A stretch of DNA of 64,000 bases, from contig NKYR01000165.1 of assembly GCA_003184365.1 (NCBI GenBank), positions 1 to 64,000 of the forward strand, read 5' to 3'. This DNA is from Evernia prunastri (taxonomy: Eukaryota; Ascomycota; Lecanoromycetes; Lecanorales; Parmeliaceae). Positions 25,097 to 37,145 of the stretch are shown here, one piece after another. The notes beneath the pieces are model-generated. The model was not told the DNA's origin. It did no database searches and was given only the letters and a program-made list of their open reading frames with translations. Position numbers and translations under genes: made by a program. The first letter of the stretch is position 1; each line of letters begins with the position of its first letter.

Positions 25097-25154
25097 ATTC
25101 TTCGGGAATATTCTTAGGGGGTAGTCTTCGGGAGATGTTCTTCGGGAGATGTTC

Positions 25155-25197
<43 letters not shown>

Positions 25198-25513
25198 TCC
25201 CCATAACCCTATAGGCTATGGTGGAACTGTTTTATCAAGGCTTAGGCGTAGAGAACGCGCACACACACCCACACACACACACACACACAAAATATTTCTT
25301 CGGGGGTGTTCTTCGGAGTTTCTCTTCCGGAGACACTTTTGCGGTGGACAATAATGATGTTTTTTTTTTTTTTGAATCTGTTACTGTAAAAATTCCGAAG
25401 TGACCCTGACCACTCACAGAACACCCCCAACGAACGACCCCCGAAGCACACACANATTCTTCGGGAATATTCTTAGGGGGTAGTCTTCGGGAGATGTTCT
25501 TCGGGAGATGTTC

Positions 25514-25558
<45 letters not shown>

Positions 25559-25820
25559 TCCCCATAACCCTATAGGCTATGGTGGAACTGTTTTATCAAG
25601 GCTTAGGCGTAGAGAACGCGCACACACACCCACACACACACACACACACACAAAATATTTCTTCGGGGGTGTTCTTCGGAGTTTCTCTTCCGGAGACACT
25701 TTTGCGGTGGACAATAATGATGTTTTTTTTTTTTTTTGAATCTGTTACTGTAAAAATTCCGAAGTGACCCTGACCACTCACAGAACACCCCCAACGAACG
25801 ACCCCCGAAGCACACACACA
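25097..25820. repeat. Tandem duplication of a microsatellite-rich block with an N at the junction
   Basis: The block at 25097-25454 is repeated almost unchanged at 25456-25820. Each copy has ATTCTTCGGGAATATTC, a (GT)n run, a unique middle, an (AC)n run, TTCTTCGGGGGTGTTCTTCG and a T homopolymer. The copies differ mainly in the lengths of the simple repeats. The single undetermined base (N at 25455) sits exactly at the junction, which is how a scaffolded or misjoined duplication appears. Frames here encode only Cys-Val or His-Thr repeats and are not genes. Confidence 0.8.
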
Positions 25821-25963
25821 CGGGTCTCAGCTCGGCAGGGGTCAAAAACACCTCCGCGGGGGTCGGGCCGGCATACGCTCAGTGTATCACACACACACAC
25901 GCGCGTGGGCCTCGGATAAAAAATATAGAAAATTTCGGCACCACGGACACTGTTTTGTCGGCT

Positions 25964-26033
25964 GCACCTGCACCCTCGGCACCTGCACCTGCACCTACAC
26001 CTACACCTACACCTACACCTACACCTACACCTC
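25964..26033. repeat. ACCTGC/ACCTAC hexanucleotide repeat
   Basis: About ten tandem copies of ACCTGC then ACCTAC, preceded by CACACACAC runs near 25888-25900. Low-complexity sequence in the spacer before the FSH1 hydrolase gene. Confidence 0.85.
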
Positions 26034-26395
26034 GCTCTTATCTTTGATCATCACAGGCTGGATTATCATGAATCATTAGACCTCCACCACTCCACCACTC
26101 CTACACCCTTGCCTATACATATCCCCGTCCCATTATGTGCTCTATACATGAGGAGCCAAAGGAATGTCACCTGCCTACTCCGTACTCGCTCCGATATCAC
26201 TATCTCGCTGAGACCTGATAATCATCCTCCCCCTTACCAGATATGTAGTGCTTTCGCATCGACCCATCAATTCGGTGTCCCCAACATTCTCAATCAACGT
26301 AGTTTACCTTCCACCATTGAGAATCCAGCTCAGACATCAACGCTTTCGGTCGGAGATTGCACGACCCCCGTATGCTGGTCCCTTGTCAAGGAATC

Positions 26396-27288
26396 ATGAA
26401 ATTCCTATGCTTCCATGGCGGGTCGACCAACAGCGAGGTGAGTAGATGTTTATGTTGCGAATGGATACAGATTTTTGCATTTATTACCAGAAACCTGACA
26501 GCACTGTGACTAATGGCTCTCTAGCATTTCAAAAAGGTTCTTTGTGCGTATATTATACTCCGTCGGTCGACCCTCTAACATCTGACAACCTTTCTTCAGG
26601 GCACTTACGACAAGACCTTGAGGCGGACAACACAGCCAGCTTTTACTTTGTAGATGGTTTATTTGACGGTGTTCCCTCAACTGAGCTCGAATATCAATGC
26701 CCGCCACCGAACCTCCATTACTTTGGTTTCGACAAGGTGCCAATCGCAGCCGGACTTCAGAACCTAGCGGCAACATTAGACTTCAAAAACATGGGCACTC
26801 CAGAAGAAGCGATGCGAAGAGTCTCTTCAATTTACAAATTAAAAAATCGAGATGCCGTAGGCTTGACCATCGACTACATAAGGAACGTTATCAACGAGGA
26901 AGGCCCCTTTCAAGGAGTCATTGGAGCCTCCGAAGGTGCAGCTGCGGCATCTACCGTTCTCATGGACGAACTGCAACGTTCTTCTGAGAGCGGTTATAGA
27001 ACCGCGATGAAGTGTGGCATTTTCTTTGTTGCCATTCCTGCCTACCAAGCAGACGGCAAAGGATGGATCTTGAGTGATGAGACGAGTCAGCGTATTACCG
27101 TTCCAACTTGCCATGTCTACAGTGAGAAGGATCCTCTTGTCATGACGTCTAAGGCTCTGTTGAACACCTGCGAGCCCGGTTCAACGACGGTGGTTTTGCA
27201 CGAGAAGGGCCACACCATACCTCATGAGAAAGAACTGATGGTGGAAGTCGCCAAGTTCGTGCGTGGAATCAATCGGGAAGCCACTTGA
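26396..27288 (+). CDS. FSH1-family serine hydrolase (LovG-like)
   Basis: A small alpha/beta hydrolase of the FSH1 family. Three exons: 26396-26437, 26525-26543 and 26600-27288, phases closing to 249 aa. The short second exon is supported by donor GTGCGT, branch CTAAC/CTGAC and acceptor TTCAG. The start MKFLCFHGGSTNSE is the classic FSH1 opening. The nucleophile motif is GASEG (Ser131), the acid lies in YSEKDPLV and the His in EKGHTIP, so the triad is intact. In fungal clusters relatives such as LovG release the finished chain from an HR-PKS that lacks its own thioesterase. This gene starts about 3.1 kb upstream of PKS1 and is transcribed away from it, so chain release for PKS1 and perhaps PKS2 is the likely job. 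The role is inferred from family and context. Confidence 0.88.
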
Positions 27289-28176
27289 TTTGAGTCCAAG
27301 TTCATCCCCCGGGGTAGGTATATAGAAGTGAGGTATCGTACCGGTCTCGCTGTACCAGAGGCGATCCTGTTTATCGCACGCAGACGTAGTAGTTAGATAC
27401 AGCCGCAATAACACAAGGCGACAGAAATTTTATGACTCATGATGTTATATTCATAGATGTGCTTTCTTCCGACATAGTTTCGGACAATAACTCAACGTCA
27501 TTTAGACTATCATCCCAGAATTTAAAGAGTCTTCACGTATGGCACAATATAGCGTCGTTGCTTCTGGACCACTTCATGTTCTTTACGTCTCGCATCGGCA
27601 TTGCTGGTTCCCAAGCGTGAATAGCGGTAGCCAAACGCTTCTGATGGTTGCAAATCGTTGGCTATCGATCTCAACGGTCCAAGTTGGAGCGTATGTCATG
27701 CAGTAGGTATATCATTTCAAAGCTAAATGTACGCTCACGCAATAGGATAACAGGGGGATCCAGATGTTGTTGGCGAGATTCTTGAGTATGGGGCTCGTTG
27801 ATTCCCCTTCAGCGCAATTCCATCTCGATTCTGATGTTATCAAAGAATCGGAAAAGGGCGATATCTGTGCCAGCGCAAATTTTTATATTTCTTATGATTC
27901 TGCCGCTCTGCTACGCTGCTAGCCTTCACGTACCATTCTGCACAGTCACCAAAACAGCTAGAATTGTGTAGATGTTGTTGCGTGGTCTCGACCCCGGGGC
28001 TAGCTACCATATGTAGTCCCCCTAGTGCTAAGAAGATTCCTATGCTTGTACAGCTACATGGAGTAAAATGAGGCTCCATACAGGCGTGACCGGGCGGGAA
28101 AGAATGCTATGGCTCTTAAAGAGATGGAAGAGACATAACGCTTTGTGTACGAGACGGTGTAGATCAACGAGGCGCA
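27289..28176. repeat. Gene-free spacer with one copy of a dispersed repeat
   Basis: No gene seen. A segment at about 27843-27882 (AGAATCGGAAAAGGGCGATA, then TCTGTGCCAGCGCAA) is closely matched at about 29836-29874, suggesting remnants of a dispersed repeat. An 80-codon frame on the minus strand overlaps it but has no motif. Confidence 0.4.
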
Positions 28177-28951
28177 TCAATAATCAGAATCGAGTTCCTC
28201 CTCCTCCTCATCGTCAAAATCATCATCAGAAGAGTCCTCTTCCAGCTTTTCTTCCCCGTCATTAAAATCATGTCTTCTTTCGCGAGCCTCGCGCGCATCG
28301 AGAACCTGTTTTTCATAATCCTCGTTGCAGTCTTCTGCACTGTCTTCTTCATCCGAGCTCGGTTCTGAACCGCTATCTGGGTTATGTGCACGAGCATCGC
28401 GAGCATGATTAATTTGTCTCCTGCTTGCTATCAGCGACTTCATCAAAGTATGGCTCTCCTCTTACGCACTCGAGATTGTCAATCTCATGATTCCACCCCT
28501 CTACATCCGCCATGCGCTTATCTGCTTCTTCTTCAACACCGGGGTGGTCACCGCCTGCCCATCTCGCATTCCATTCGTATCGTCGATTGGCCTCACTATT
28601 AGGGAGAGTCAGTCAAGTTGCTTTATCACTTTGTTGAAACAAGGAGATGTGTCCTTACTCGAGCGCCCATCCTCGTGCTTCGCGAGCGTTCTGGAGGCGT
28701 AGTTCCATTGGATCATTGTTGACTAGATCGTCACTGTCTTCTCCACTGGTACTGTCATCCAAGCCCTTGGCGTCAATGTCGTCTCCATACTTGTATCTTC
28801 TCCTCGCCCTTCCCGCATTGTCCTGGGAGATTTTGTACGCAGCATGTTCGCGCGTACGGGGATCATTGATGTCGTAGCCATCTGAGTCGCTATCATCAGA
28901 GTCACTATTGGGCGTGATTCCAGACTCGTGATAATCGTCAATGTCGGACAT
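28177..28951 (-). CDS. Highly acidic Ser/Asp/Glu-rich protein of unknown function
   Basis: Three exons join cleanly: 28951-28659, 28595-28470 and 28420-28177 (introns of 63 and 49 nt), giving 220 aa from MSDIDDYHES. The protein has acidic blocks (SDSDDSDSDGYD near the start, DDDFDDEEEEELDSD at the very end). It also has repeated NAREAR/DAREAR/DARDAR-type segments (QNAREARGW, HARDARAHN, LDAREARERR), suggesting internal repeats with a helical or coiled-coil tendency. No DNA-binding domain, signal peptide or membrane span. The composition suits a nuclear or nucleolar protein, but this is inference. It sits between the FSH1 hydrolase and the thioesterase-like gene and may be a non-cluster gene. 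Confidence 0.65.
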
Positions 28952-31580
28952 GGTTTCAGGTGCCTGAAAGAGTTGTAAGGTGCCGGGCTGAATAAGGCGA
29001 AACAATGTACTGTCTAGCAGTAGCGATTCAATATTTGTGGTGTCTATGGAAGGCAGTCTTGAAGGACAGATCTTTGATTAGTGTGGTAGAATTGCTGAAT
29101 CTTTGCGCAAAGGCCTGCTGTTGATACACGTTGATGCCTAGAGCGAGCTTGCGCAGGAAAAGCGTGGCAGCTGACGTTAGTTGGAGTCGAAAGCTGCAAT
29201 ATGCAGCCTGACGGCACCACCTACGCCCTATCTCACAGCAAGCCTGGCCCGCTGCACCGCCTGACCACCAGGAATGAATAGAGAGCTCACTAATTGGTCG
29301 CTTTCCACCCAATATCTATGATCTTTGATCTCCAAATACCTGTTCAAAAAGTCTTGGAAGCTATGTGAATCGTTGACCTGGTTTCCCCAGCTCGAAAACC
29401 GTTAAGTTGTCATTTACTTTGGACAAATCGAGATAAATCAGCAAAATTAAAGAGAGTGAGAAGCGGGGACGGACCATTTTCGATAAGCCGTTACCCAGAT
29501 GCATGGGTCACAGCGAATTGGTGGTTGTAGCCTACACCTTCTGCTTTAAGATTTCATGGGTACATCAATAAATTTTAATGCAACATGTAATGAAAGTGTC
29601 TATCCCCCATGCCTTGGAACCAATTCTCGGTGATAAGTCCGATACTCAAGATCGATTCGAGGTAACAAATACTGCTTTGTTACTCACGTTAGTTGCAGAG
29701 AGATATACTCTATGCTTGTTGAAGAAGTCCTTGGACTTGAGCGGCGTATCCGATTCGTGTTCGTTTTCTCTGAGTACGCAAAGTCGTCGGTTCCTCTTGG
29801 AAAAGCGCGACGACATCTCGACTCTAATGCCATTGGAGAATCGGAAAAAGACCATATCTGCGCCAGCGCAAGGTTTTCGTGCTGGACTTTGACATTTCCA
29901 GCTTGAAGTTGGGTACCTCTATGGAACTTGGGTACTCCGGTAGAATAAGACGAAAATGTGCCCTCAGCTCAATCTGAGCCCACACAAGATTGCGGGTTGT
30001 ACATCGAGGCCAGACGACGGCAACATCTGGTCCACAACGTAGCGAGACTGACAAGATCACTAGCGGTAATGGACGTTCCAGAGGTGTCTATTGATCTGAT
30101 GGCACATTCCTTGAGGCTGAAGACATAGAACAGGGAGGAATGTAGCATCAATAGAGAATCCGCACAGTTTAAATGCACGACCGTCGCTGTTGGATAGAAG
30201 GAATTTCAAACCTATCTGCTGCGCACTCCATCATTCATACACATATTCGTGGCCCTTACGTATCAGTCTTGGACGTCAAGAGATTGCTCTCCCAAATGTA
30301 GGTTCCGAGTCGCTTTTGGACGGCTGCTGCCATTCTTCATTCTTTTTACCACTACGTTCGTCTCGTATAGAAGTCTTCCGAACGACTATAGCCTAGGTTT
30401 TGCAAATTGCTTCCGCAGTACTCGACATAGCACAGATCTTGTGAAAATAATCATCCACTTGCGTCCAGATCCCCACGTGCTCATGGTTCAGTGTCGTTGA
30501 CGGAGATCGACTTTTGATATCCTGCGGCAACACCTCAAAATGACTTCCACCTATCACTTGGAAGAATTCTGCTGCTCATGCATCTTGAAGAGAGCTCTCA
30601 AGTTAGCTGTTCCAAAATACACCGATGCCATACGATAATTGGAATCGCAAGTTTTTCGACTGGATGATAGGAAGCATTTTATGAATCATACGAGGGAGCA
30701 GGCTGTCGACAGATACATGTCCGCTGTCAGAAAGTCACTAACAAGCTTCGACGAATGTACCCGTGCCCGATACCAGTCAATAGCAGAAATCTTAGAGACT
30801 CTGCCGGCTCCGCGTCACCGATACTCTTGGCTCCAAGGTTTCACTCCAAACCAATAATTTGTTATGGATGCTTCAAAGCCGCTCATATGGCGTTGGTTCG
30901 TCTTCGGGTATCAACTTTCCCCAAGGTCTGACGGGCTCGACGTATCCGTTTCTGTGAAGCTACACCGATTCAGGGTGGAAATGACAGTTTTCAATCTCAT
31001 CCTGTTACTTCTCACCATCCGCTGATATCTGACACTTACTCGAACGGCAATTCCATGTAGGTACAAAGCTGGAACACCTTGTTGTGCTGCTTTTACTAAC
31101 ATGTGAAGATTGGTATCGTCAAGGCCTTCAGTAAGAGGTTACTGTCACTTTGTAGATGTATCCATTCGTATGCTTCTGCACTTGTAATTTGTTCATAGTA
31201 TTCACAGATGGAGCAGATAATAACAAAAGAAAAAACAAGCTACACCATCGTACCAGCGCCATTGGGAATCGAACCCAATACAATTGAATACCACCAGTGA
31301 ACGATATTGGGGAAGTGCCAAGTCCCACTCCAGCCTTACGAAGATGCCTCGGCAAGTTTAAGTTGAGCCTTGTCAACAGACGAACCTTTGCCGCTGATAT
31401 GGCAAGGTACGCTCCATTGGAAGCAGGCAGCTCCGGCCGCGTGTAGATCAAGCAGGCCGTTTCCTCGGTATATATGTTTGGACATGGTCGACAACAATCC
31501 TCAGCCCGAAGGTCTACTCAGCTGATCGCTCTTGATCTTGAGTGGAACCCATCCCATTGGGGGCCAAACACCGTCTGACC
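28952..31580. other. 2.6-kb spacer, no supportable gene
   Basis: Contains the second copy of the dispersed repeat (about 29836-29874). The short frames (for example 29578-29892 and 30639-30857) have no recognisable motif. At 31263-31275, on the minus strand, there is a perfect tRNA B-box-like GGTTCGATTCCCA, but no cloverleaf could be built round it. Confidence 0.4.
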
Positions 31581-32661
31581 ATGGCACCCATGTTGAGCGT
31601 GGATACCTTACGCCAGAAGCTCGGCCTTTCCGGTCGCAGTGGGGTTTGGAAGTTGATCGCAATTCTTCTCGCGTTGCTGAATCTCAAGAACCTGCCCTTC
31701 GCTTGGCATGTACGAAAAACCCCTGCGAGCTCTCACGATTTCCATGCTGACATCCTCCTAGATTCGTCTCCTCAAAGGCCTCTTCACCCACTTGCGTTCC
31801 TCCCGCGTCCGTCTCGCCTCCAAAGTTGGCCCAGCCGCCCTCTTCCAACCTATGATAACGTCCTCCCGCTCTGGCGTCCTCGAATGCGATTATAACCTCC
31901 ATAAATCTAACAGCACTTACTTCTTCGACTTTGACGTCGGACGCCTCGAATTGATGATCTGCTTAGGTACGCCGGGAATCGAGCGGACGAAGAAAGAGCT
32001 CGCTAGCCAAAGCGGCGGTTTCACTGTGAACCTAGGGGGTGTTGCTTGCAATTTTAGACGCGAGATCAAACCATACGAGGCTTTTGAGGTGTGGACCAGG
32101 GTGTTGACATGGGATCACAAGTGGTTGTATATCATTGGGCATTTTGTGAAGAAGGGCGCGGTTAGACCGAAGGGCCATACCCTACAGCCATGGAGGAAAG
32201 CGAACGAGGGTTCGGAAAGCAAAGGCAACACGGATCCAGCTAATGTATCGGCTGAGAAGCAAGGGCCACATCCCGCAATATTCGCCACGGGAATCAGCAA
32301 ATACGTGTTCAAGAAGGGGAGGCTCACCATACCACCCGAGAGAGTTCTGCGCGCGTCCGGCTTGCTGCCTCCCAAACCTGCAGATCAGGAAACACCACCC
32401 GTGAGCGTGACTCCCGATACAGAAGCCACATCCAATGATGCTGCGGTCACATCAGTCACGGCAAGTTTGACACCCGACAATGCGGGCGAAGTCATGGCCG
32501 CGTCTTTGACGGCGCAGGGTGCTGAATCGGATGAGTGGACCTGGGAGAGGGTGGAGAAGGAGAGGCAGAGAGGTATGAAGATCGCAGAGCTATACAGTGG
32601 CCTCGATATGTTGAATGAGGAATTCACGGGCGATGAACGTCCGGTGTTGGGGAGGTATTGA
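31581..32661 (+). CDS. Thioesterase-like HotDog-fold membrane protein
   Basis: Two exons, 31581-31709 and 31762-32661 (52-nt intron, donor GTACGA, acceptor CTCCTAG), give 342 aa. An N-terminal hydrophobic segment (VWKLIAILLALLNL) is followed by the 4HBT-type HotDog signature, in which a tyrosine/asparagine-rich strand (CDYNLHKSNSTYFFDFD) leads into the long helix (GRLELMICLG). Later strands are FRREIKPYEAFEVWTRVL and WLYIIGHFVKKG. The C-terminal third is Thr/Ala/Pro-rich and looks disordered. Relatives (Them6-like or 4HBT_2) are common single-copy fungal proteins of unclear substrate. An acyl-CoA or acyl thioester substrate is plausible. It lies between the PKS genes, but since the family is widespread outside clusters, membership of the pathway is unproven. 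Confidence 0.72.
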
Positions 32662-34865
32662 AGGAATCATTGGCGCATATATAAGGTACGGCGAGTATAA
32701 ATTTTGGTGTGAGCCAGGTAACTTATTCCTATGCTTTTAGACTCCGTACTTCATTGGGTAGTACTCATTGCTCCAATGAACACATCATCGATGTTATATA
32801 GAATAAGATATCTTCCTCAGTTCCCTTTATTATATTCACACAGGTTCCTAAGTGCCTATCATGACGGTATTTAGCCTTCGGCCGCCAACACTTTACGCCA
32901 ACAGAGACGACGACAGCTACACGCTTTGAGTAGCTGCAAGCCCAGCAACTCAGGGGATTTGGCCAGATTCGACGCTGCTTTGAACCCTTCAGACCAGTTG
33001 TTTGTCATAAGCCCTTCAAGAACCACAAAGCCTTGGTCTCTGACTTTGGAAACTCGACCTACGCCTGTTAGAAACCCAATCCCCTTGCAACCTACCACAT
33101 ACGCTGGCGATGTATTTGCTCTATAACCAATTCGCCACTTTCTCCAAAGTCGGGCTGCCTATGAAGACAACGAGCAGAATCATCATCCACACGAATAGCA
33201 ATTTTCAATTACCCTATTGCTATTCAACACCGTGTCCGTCACATGCCAGAACATCCCGCCCCTTGTTTTAAACAGAGTCGCTGACATTAGTAAAGCCGGA
33301 CTGCCTGCCACCCGCTTCCTGTCTCCAGACGAAGGTCATTCACCATGCGATATAACCTTATCAACGCGCCATCGCCGAAACCGGCTCATTCCCGCGCTGC
33401 AGTGCGTGCGTGGAAAGCCAACATTCTGGCACTATGCGGCGGAATTCACATCCTATGCATGTCACCATCAGCCGCGAAGAAATACGTCGGCAAAGCTTCC
33501 TGCGCTGCTGCACTCACTCCCTCCCTCCCTCACTCGCTTCCTCCGTGGCGTATTGCAGACTTGCGGTATCTGGGCCGACTCCACTCGTCAGTACGGAACT
33601 GCTGCAGTCGCCTTTCCTCACATTGTCGTGTGACGCCCGCTTGAATCCTATCCAGCTCATGGCCGCTTTTCCCATCCTTGCCATAACGGTTTACTGACCG
33701 CAACGGGAGTTGCGGTCAGATTATGCGATTGGCTTGGGCTCTAGCCGGGTAGGTTTGCTGCGTATCGGCCCCTTGGTACTTTTACTCGGTTCCTCGAAGT
33801 CGGGTGAGTGAGGGTGTCGGGTTTTCGGAAGCGTGCAGTGGGTTTGTATGGAGGGGGCTGGAGGATGTGAATGTCTCGATGTTGCGGTGTGGGATGCGGG
33901 GAATTGCGCCAGTGCCAGTGCCACTGAGGGGTGAGTTATTTGTTCAGCGGTTCCTATCGTCGACTACTGCTTGGTAAAGAAAGTAAGACACTAGCCTCGG
34001 GATGCTTGTCAGAATAAGCCATCTTCCTTGTCGATCGATCGGGATTGATAGCCGATGGAAAGAGAGAAGCCCTTCCTCAAGGGAAAAATGGAAGAGGAAA
34101 AAAAGCAGCCTTGCCGTCTCGTATCCTCTGTCACTCACTAGCCAGCGCAGCCCTCCGCCCTTCCTCGGTATACAACATCAGTCTCCGACCTACTTCGTAC
34201 CACGACGCCAATGTTTCCACTGCCGTCCTAGCTGCTCAACTTGCAACAAGAGCCTCTCTTTCTCTCTAGCTGCCCCGACCGTGAGCGCCTACGCCAAAGA
34301 GCATAAATGCCGCGTGGCGCTTCGCTTACCAAGTGTCCGGTTGTTAGATGTGTATATCCCAAGATCAAGTCGGATTAATTATGTGGTGGATCGTCAATGG
34401 ATACGCCGCTTTTCTCAGTGTCCCGCTACGATGTCTTGAAGATTTGACTTTCATGTTCATGCTGGGAAGAGAGAGGAGGGCTGCGTAGAATAAGGAGCGT
34501 GGCGCTGGATTGGGGAGGGCGGTGTAAGAGATGATGAGGCGTTGGCAGAGCGCTTGATGTGAGGGAATGATAGCCATGGGTTAAGGTGACTGGGGTATGT
34601 GATTGGGATAATTGCGTGTGTGGCAGATGGGATGCTGGCTTGATAGTCGCTGTTTTGATTTGATAAAGTGCTTGCTTGTATATGTACTATGAACCAGATA
34701 AGTGGAAGGAGAGCAAACTCTCCTAGGCCGTGTATATACTTTCGCATGTATACCTGGTGTCGAAATATGAAAATGCAAGCATGAAAATGGCCGGATGTCA
34801 TGATCTCTAGAAAGTATGAGAGTCCTCCCGAAGGGCGTCTTCAAACTCGGCAGATTTTTTTCAGT
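32662..34865. other. 2.2-kb spacer, no supportable gene
   Basis: Holds the downstream regions of the thioesterase-like gene and, on the other strand, of the MFS gene. Frames at 33217-33697 and 34002-34439 are Pro/Ser/Arg-rich without family features. A short CTCCCTCCCTC run occurs near 33519-33531. Nothing else recognised. Confidence 0.4.
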
Positions 34866-36758
34866 TCAATCGTCTATTGCATACGGACTCCGTTTCCTTA
34901 AGGTTGGGCCATAGCACCTCAGAAGAATAGGCGCGGGGATGCCGATGAAGATAGCAATGAATGCGAGGAGGGTATTACCCCATCCGAACCCGAGGTTGCC
35001 ATATCTAGTACGATTGATCAGCGAGAAGTCTTAAAGCATGAATTGGCTGATGAAAGCAGGCGGAGGGGTGTTTCAAGATTGAGGACGAATCGCAGCGAGC
35101 GGTAGAGTACTTACAAAGCAGGGGCGGCTAGAGGCAATGCAGTAGCTATTATGCTTCTCAGGACGATGATGGCGGCCATGGCACTTGCTGCATATTTTTG
35201 GTATGTGTCGATCATGTATCCCATAACGCAAAGTATTTCCAGAACGGTGCCGCCCCCGAAAATGGCTGCGCCGATGTTCCTAAGGACGAGAGTCAGCATT
35301 TGAACAGAATATGCTTTTGGTTTTTCTTGAGTGGAGTATACTGATTTTCACAGAGGGAAAGCCAGATGGAGGTAAAGTCAAGAGCGGAACATTACCCACG
35401 GCATGATCCAGTGAATGGTGGGCCGCGCACTCCATCCGTACCAAAATAATCCAACGGGTACCATGACAGCCCCTATAATGAGAACGGGAAGACGGAATTC
35501 TGGTCGACCTTGCCCACCATTTTCCTCACACATTTTCCTGTAATACCTATCGGCAAGGCGTGTTCCAAGCTGTGAAGCTAAACCCATTCCTACAGAAAAT
35601 GAAATGTAGTTGAGAGAGCCAATAGAGACTGTTTCCCCATAAATCTCCGTCCAGACATTCGGGAAGGTTGCAATCAGGAGATAGAGGATTCCGTAAATGT
35701 ATGCACAGTATAGGCTCCAGACTTGCACGATTGGTTGGGTGCCGAGGAGTTTCAATGGCCTGATGAGGCTGGTGCACAGCAGCTGGGTCAAAGACACGCT
35801 GTCGTGTAGGGTGTACAGGTTGAGATTCTGGGTGCTCTTTCGTAAACTCTTGCACCTCCTGTGAAGAAGGACTGGGGCGTAAGTCTCGCGAAAGAAAGGT
35901 AAGCCGAAAACTTGTACCGCGCCGCCGGCAATCGAGACAACATAGAAGCACCATCGCCACGATGTGTATTGGACTAGGAAACCACCTGCAATAGGACCCA
36001 CAACAACTCCAACAAGAGGTGCAAGGACGTAGACTGCAATGGCTTGGCCTCTTTCGTGAGGTCGGAACAGATCCGCATTGATACCGCTTCCAATCTGCGC
36101 CTTGAGTGTTAGCATTTATGATCTTACAAACGATGTCCGTGCGAAAGTTCAATGAAGACTTACAGCAAAGGGACCTGCTCCACCTAAGCCAGCCAGGAAA
36201 CGGAAGACGATCAGTTGGTTCTGGGTTTTCGCAGCACCACACAGGGTATTAAAGATGATGTAGAAGACGTTAGTCGACTGAAGGACTGTCGATCTCCCAA
36301 AAACCTCGGATAGGGGAGCCGTAACCAGAGGTACCACTGCAGTGCCTAATAGAAAGACCGACAGTGATAATATGGCGAGTAGAGAGGATTGGAAATGGAG
36401 ATCTTGCTGGATAGCGTTCAATGCTGGGGCCATAGTGGCCGAACTCATTGAGGAAAGGAAATTGAACAACGACATCGGAAGCAGCGTTGTCCATTTGCGA
36501 CTTGTTGGCCAGTTCTTGGGGTTCTCTGGGTCTTCTGGGCCGGCCCAGGTTACCTGTCGAGGTTGATACATCGATTAGTCGAAGTGAATCTAGGATCAAA
36601 AACCGATGAGTGCCGCTTAGCTGTAGGAATACATCGCTTACAAGGTCGGGATCTGATGAAGATGCGTCCGCGGCAGCGCTTGGGGCCGGCTGAGAGGGCT
36701 GAACAAGACTCGAGTTGCCATCTGATACTTTCTCCGTGGCTACGTCTTTGTCAGACAT
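34866..36758 (-). CDS. MFS transporter, DHA1 drug:proton antiporter type
   Basis: A 12-span plasma-membrane exporter that would use the proton gradient to expel a small molecule. Five exons: 36758-36642, 36553-36164, 36094-35400, 35279-35115 and 35004-34866, with phases closing to 501 aa. The cytoplasmic N-terminus is Ser/Ala/Pro-rich, then comes the DHA1 hallmark WAGPEDPENPKNWP before span 1. Also visible are the span 2-3 loop motif APLSEVFGRS, GLGGAGPFA before exon 3, and GVVVGPIAGGFL, matching the span 5 motif C of antiporters. The central loop (RETYAPVLLHRR) is typical of the polyamine/multidrug branch. Its place between the two PKS genes suggests export of the cluster product or self-protection. 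Its upstream region carries the promoter-like module at about 37030-37145. Confidence 0.92.
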
Positions 36759-37029
36759 GTTGACTCAGTCAAGGTTCAGATATGGATGGACAGTTGGTCG
36801 GTTTGGTGTGATTCCTCGCAAAACCCAACGGACTGTCGTCGACTAGAGTCAAAAACGAGCGGCATGCGAGGTAAGTGTTACCTAGGTGTTCGAGATAATG
36901 AGGTTTTCGATTTCACTGTGAAAGGCTTCGCAAGAAGGTTGATTAAGATAGAGCTCTAATGAGAGAGATGGAAGGCAGGAAAGAAAGGAGCATGAGGCAG
37001 AACTAGAAAGTCGGAGTGTTGGAATGTGG

Positions 37030-37145
37030 TTATGATGTATTGATTGTTTTGCTATGGAGTGGTATGTGAAGGCTACTTATATGCCTGAGAAACATGCTAA
37101 TTTGCCACATGAGGGGAGGGGCAGTTCAACACCGGAGTACTGCAT
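37030..37145 (-). promoter_or_regulatory. Promoter-like module upstream of the MFS gene
   Basis: Read on the minus strand this contains CCGGTGTTGAACTGCCCCT, CCCCTCATGTGGCA (with an E-box CATGTG), TTTCTCAGGCATATAAGTAG (TATA-like) and then CCTTCACATACCACTCCAT. The same order with about 80-85% identity occurs on the plus strand at 40155-40275. The TATA-like sequence is about 320 bp before the MFS start codon. A shared regulatory module is the simplest reading. Confidence 0.55.

Noticed and set aside
25157..25817. Frames of 60-82 codons encoding Cys-Val or His-Thr runs on both strands
   Set aside because: They are translations of (GT)n/(AC)n microsatellites in the duplicated block and have no independent coding signal.
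31263..31275. Perfect tRNA B-box (GGTTCGATTCCCA) on the minus strand
   Set aside because: No matching acceptor stem, D arm or anticodon arm could be folded round it; at most a tRNA-derived relic.
34002..34439. 145-codon plus-strand frame with CxxC-like spacing
   Set aside because: The cysteine spacing does not match a Zn2Cys6 cluster and the rest is low-complexity Ser/Arg/Pro.
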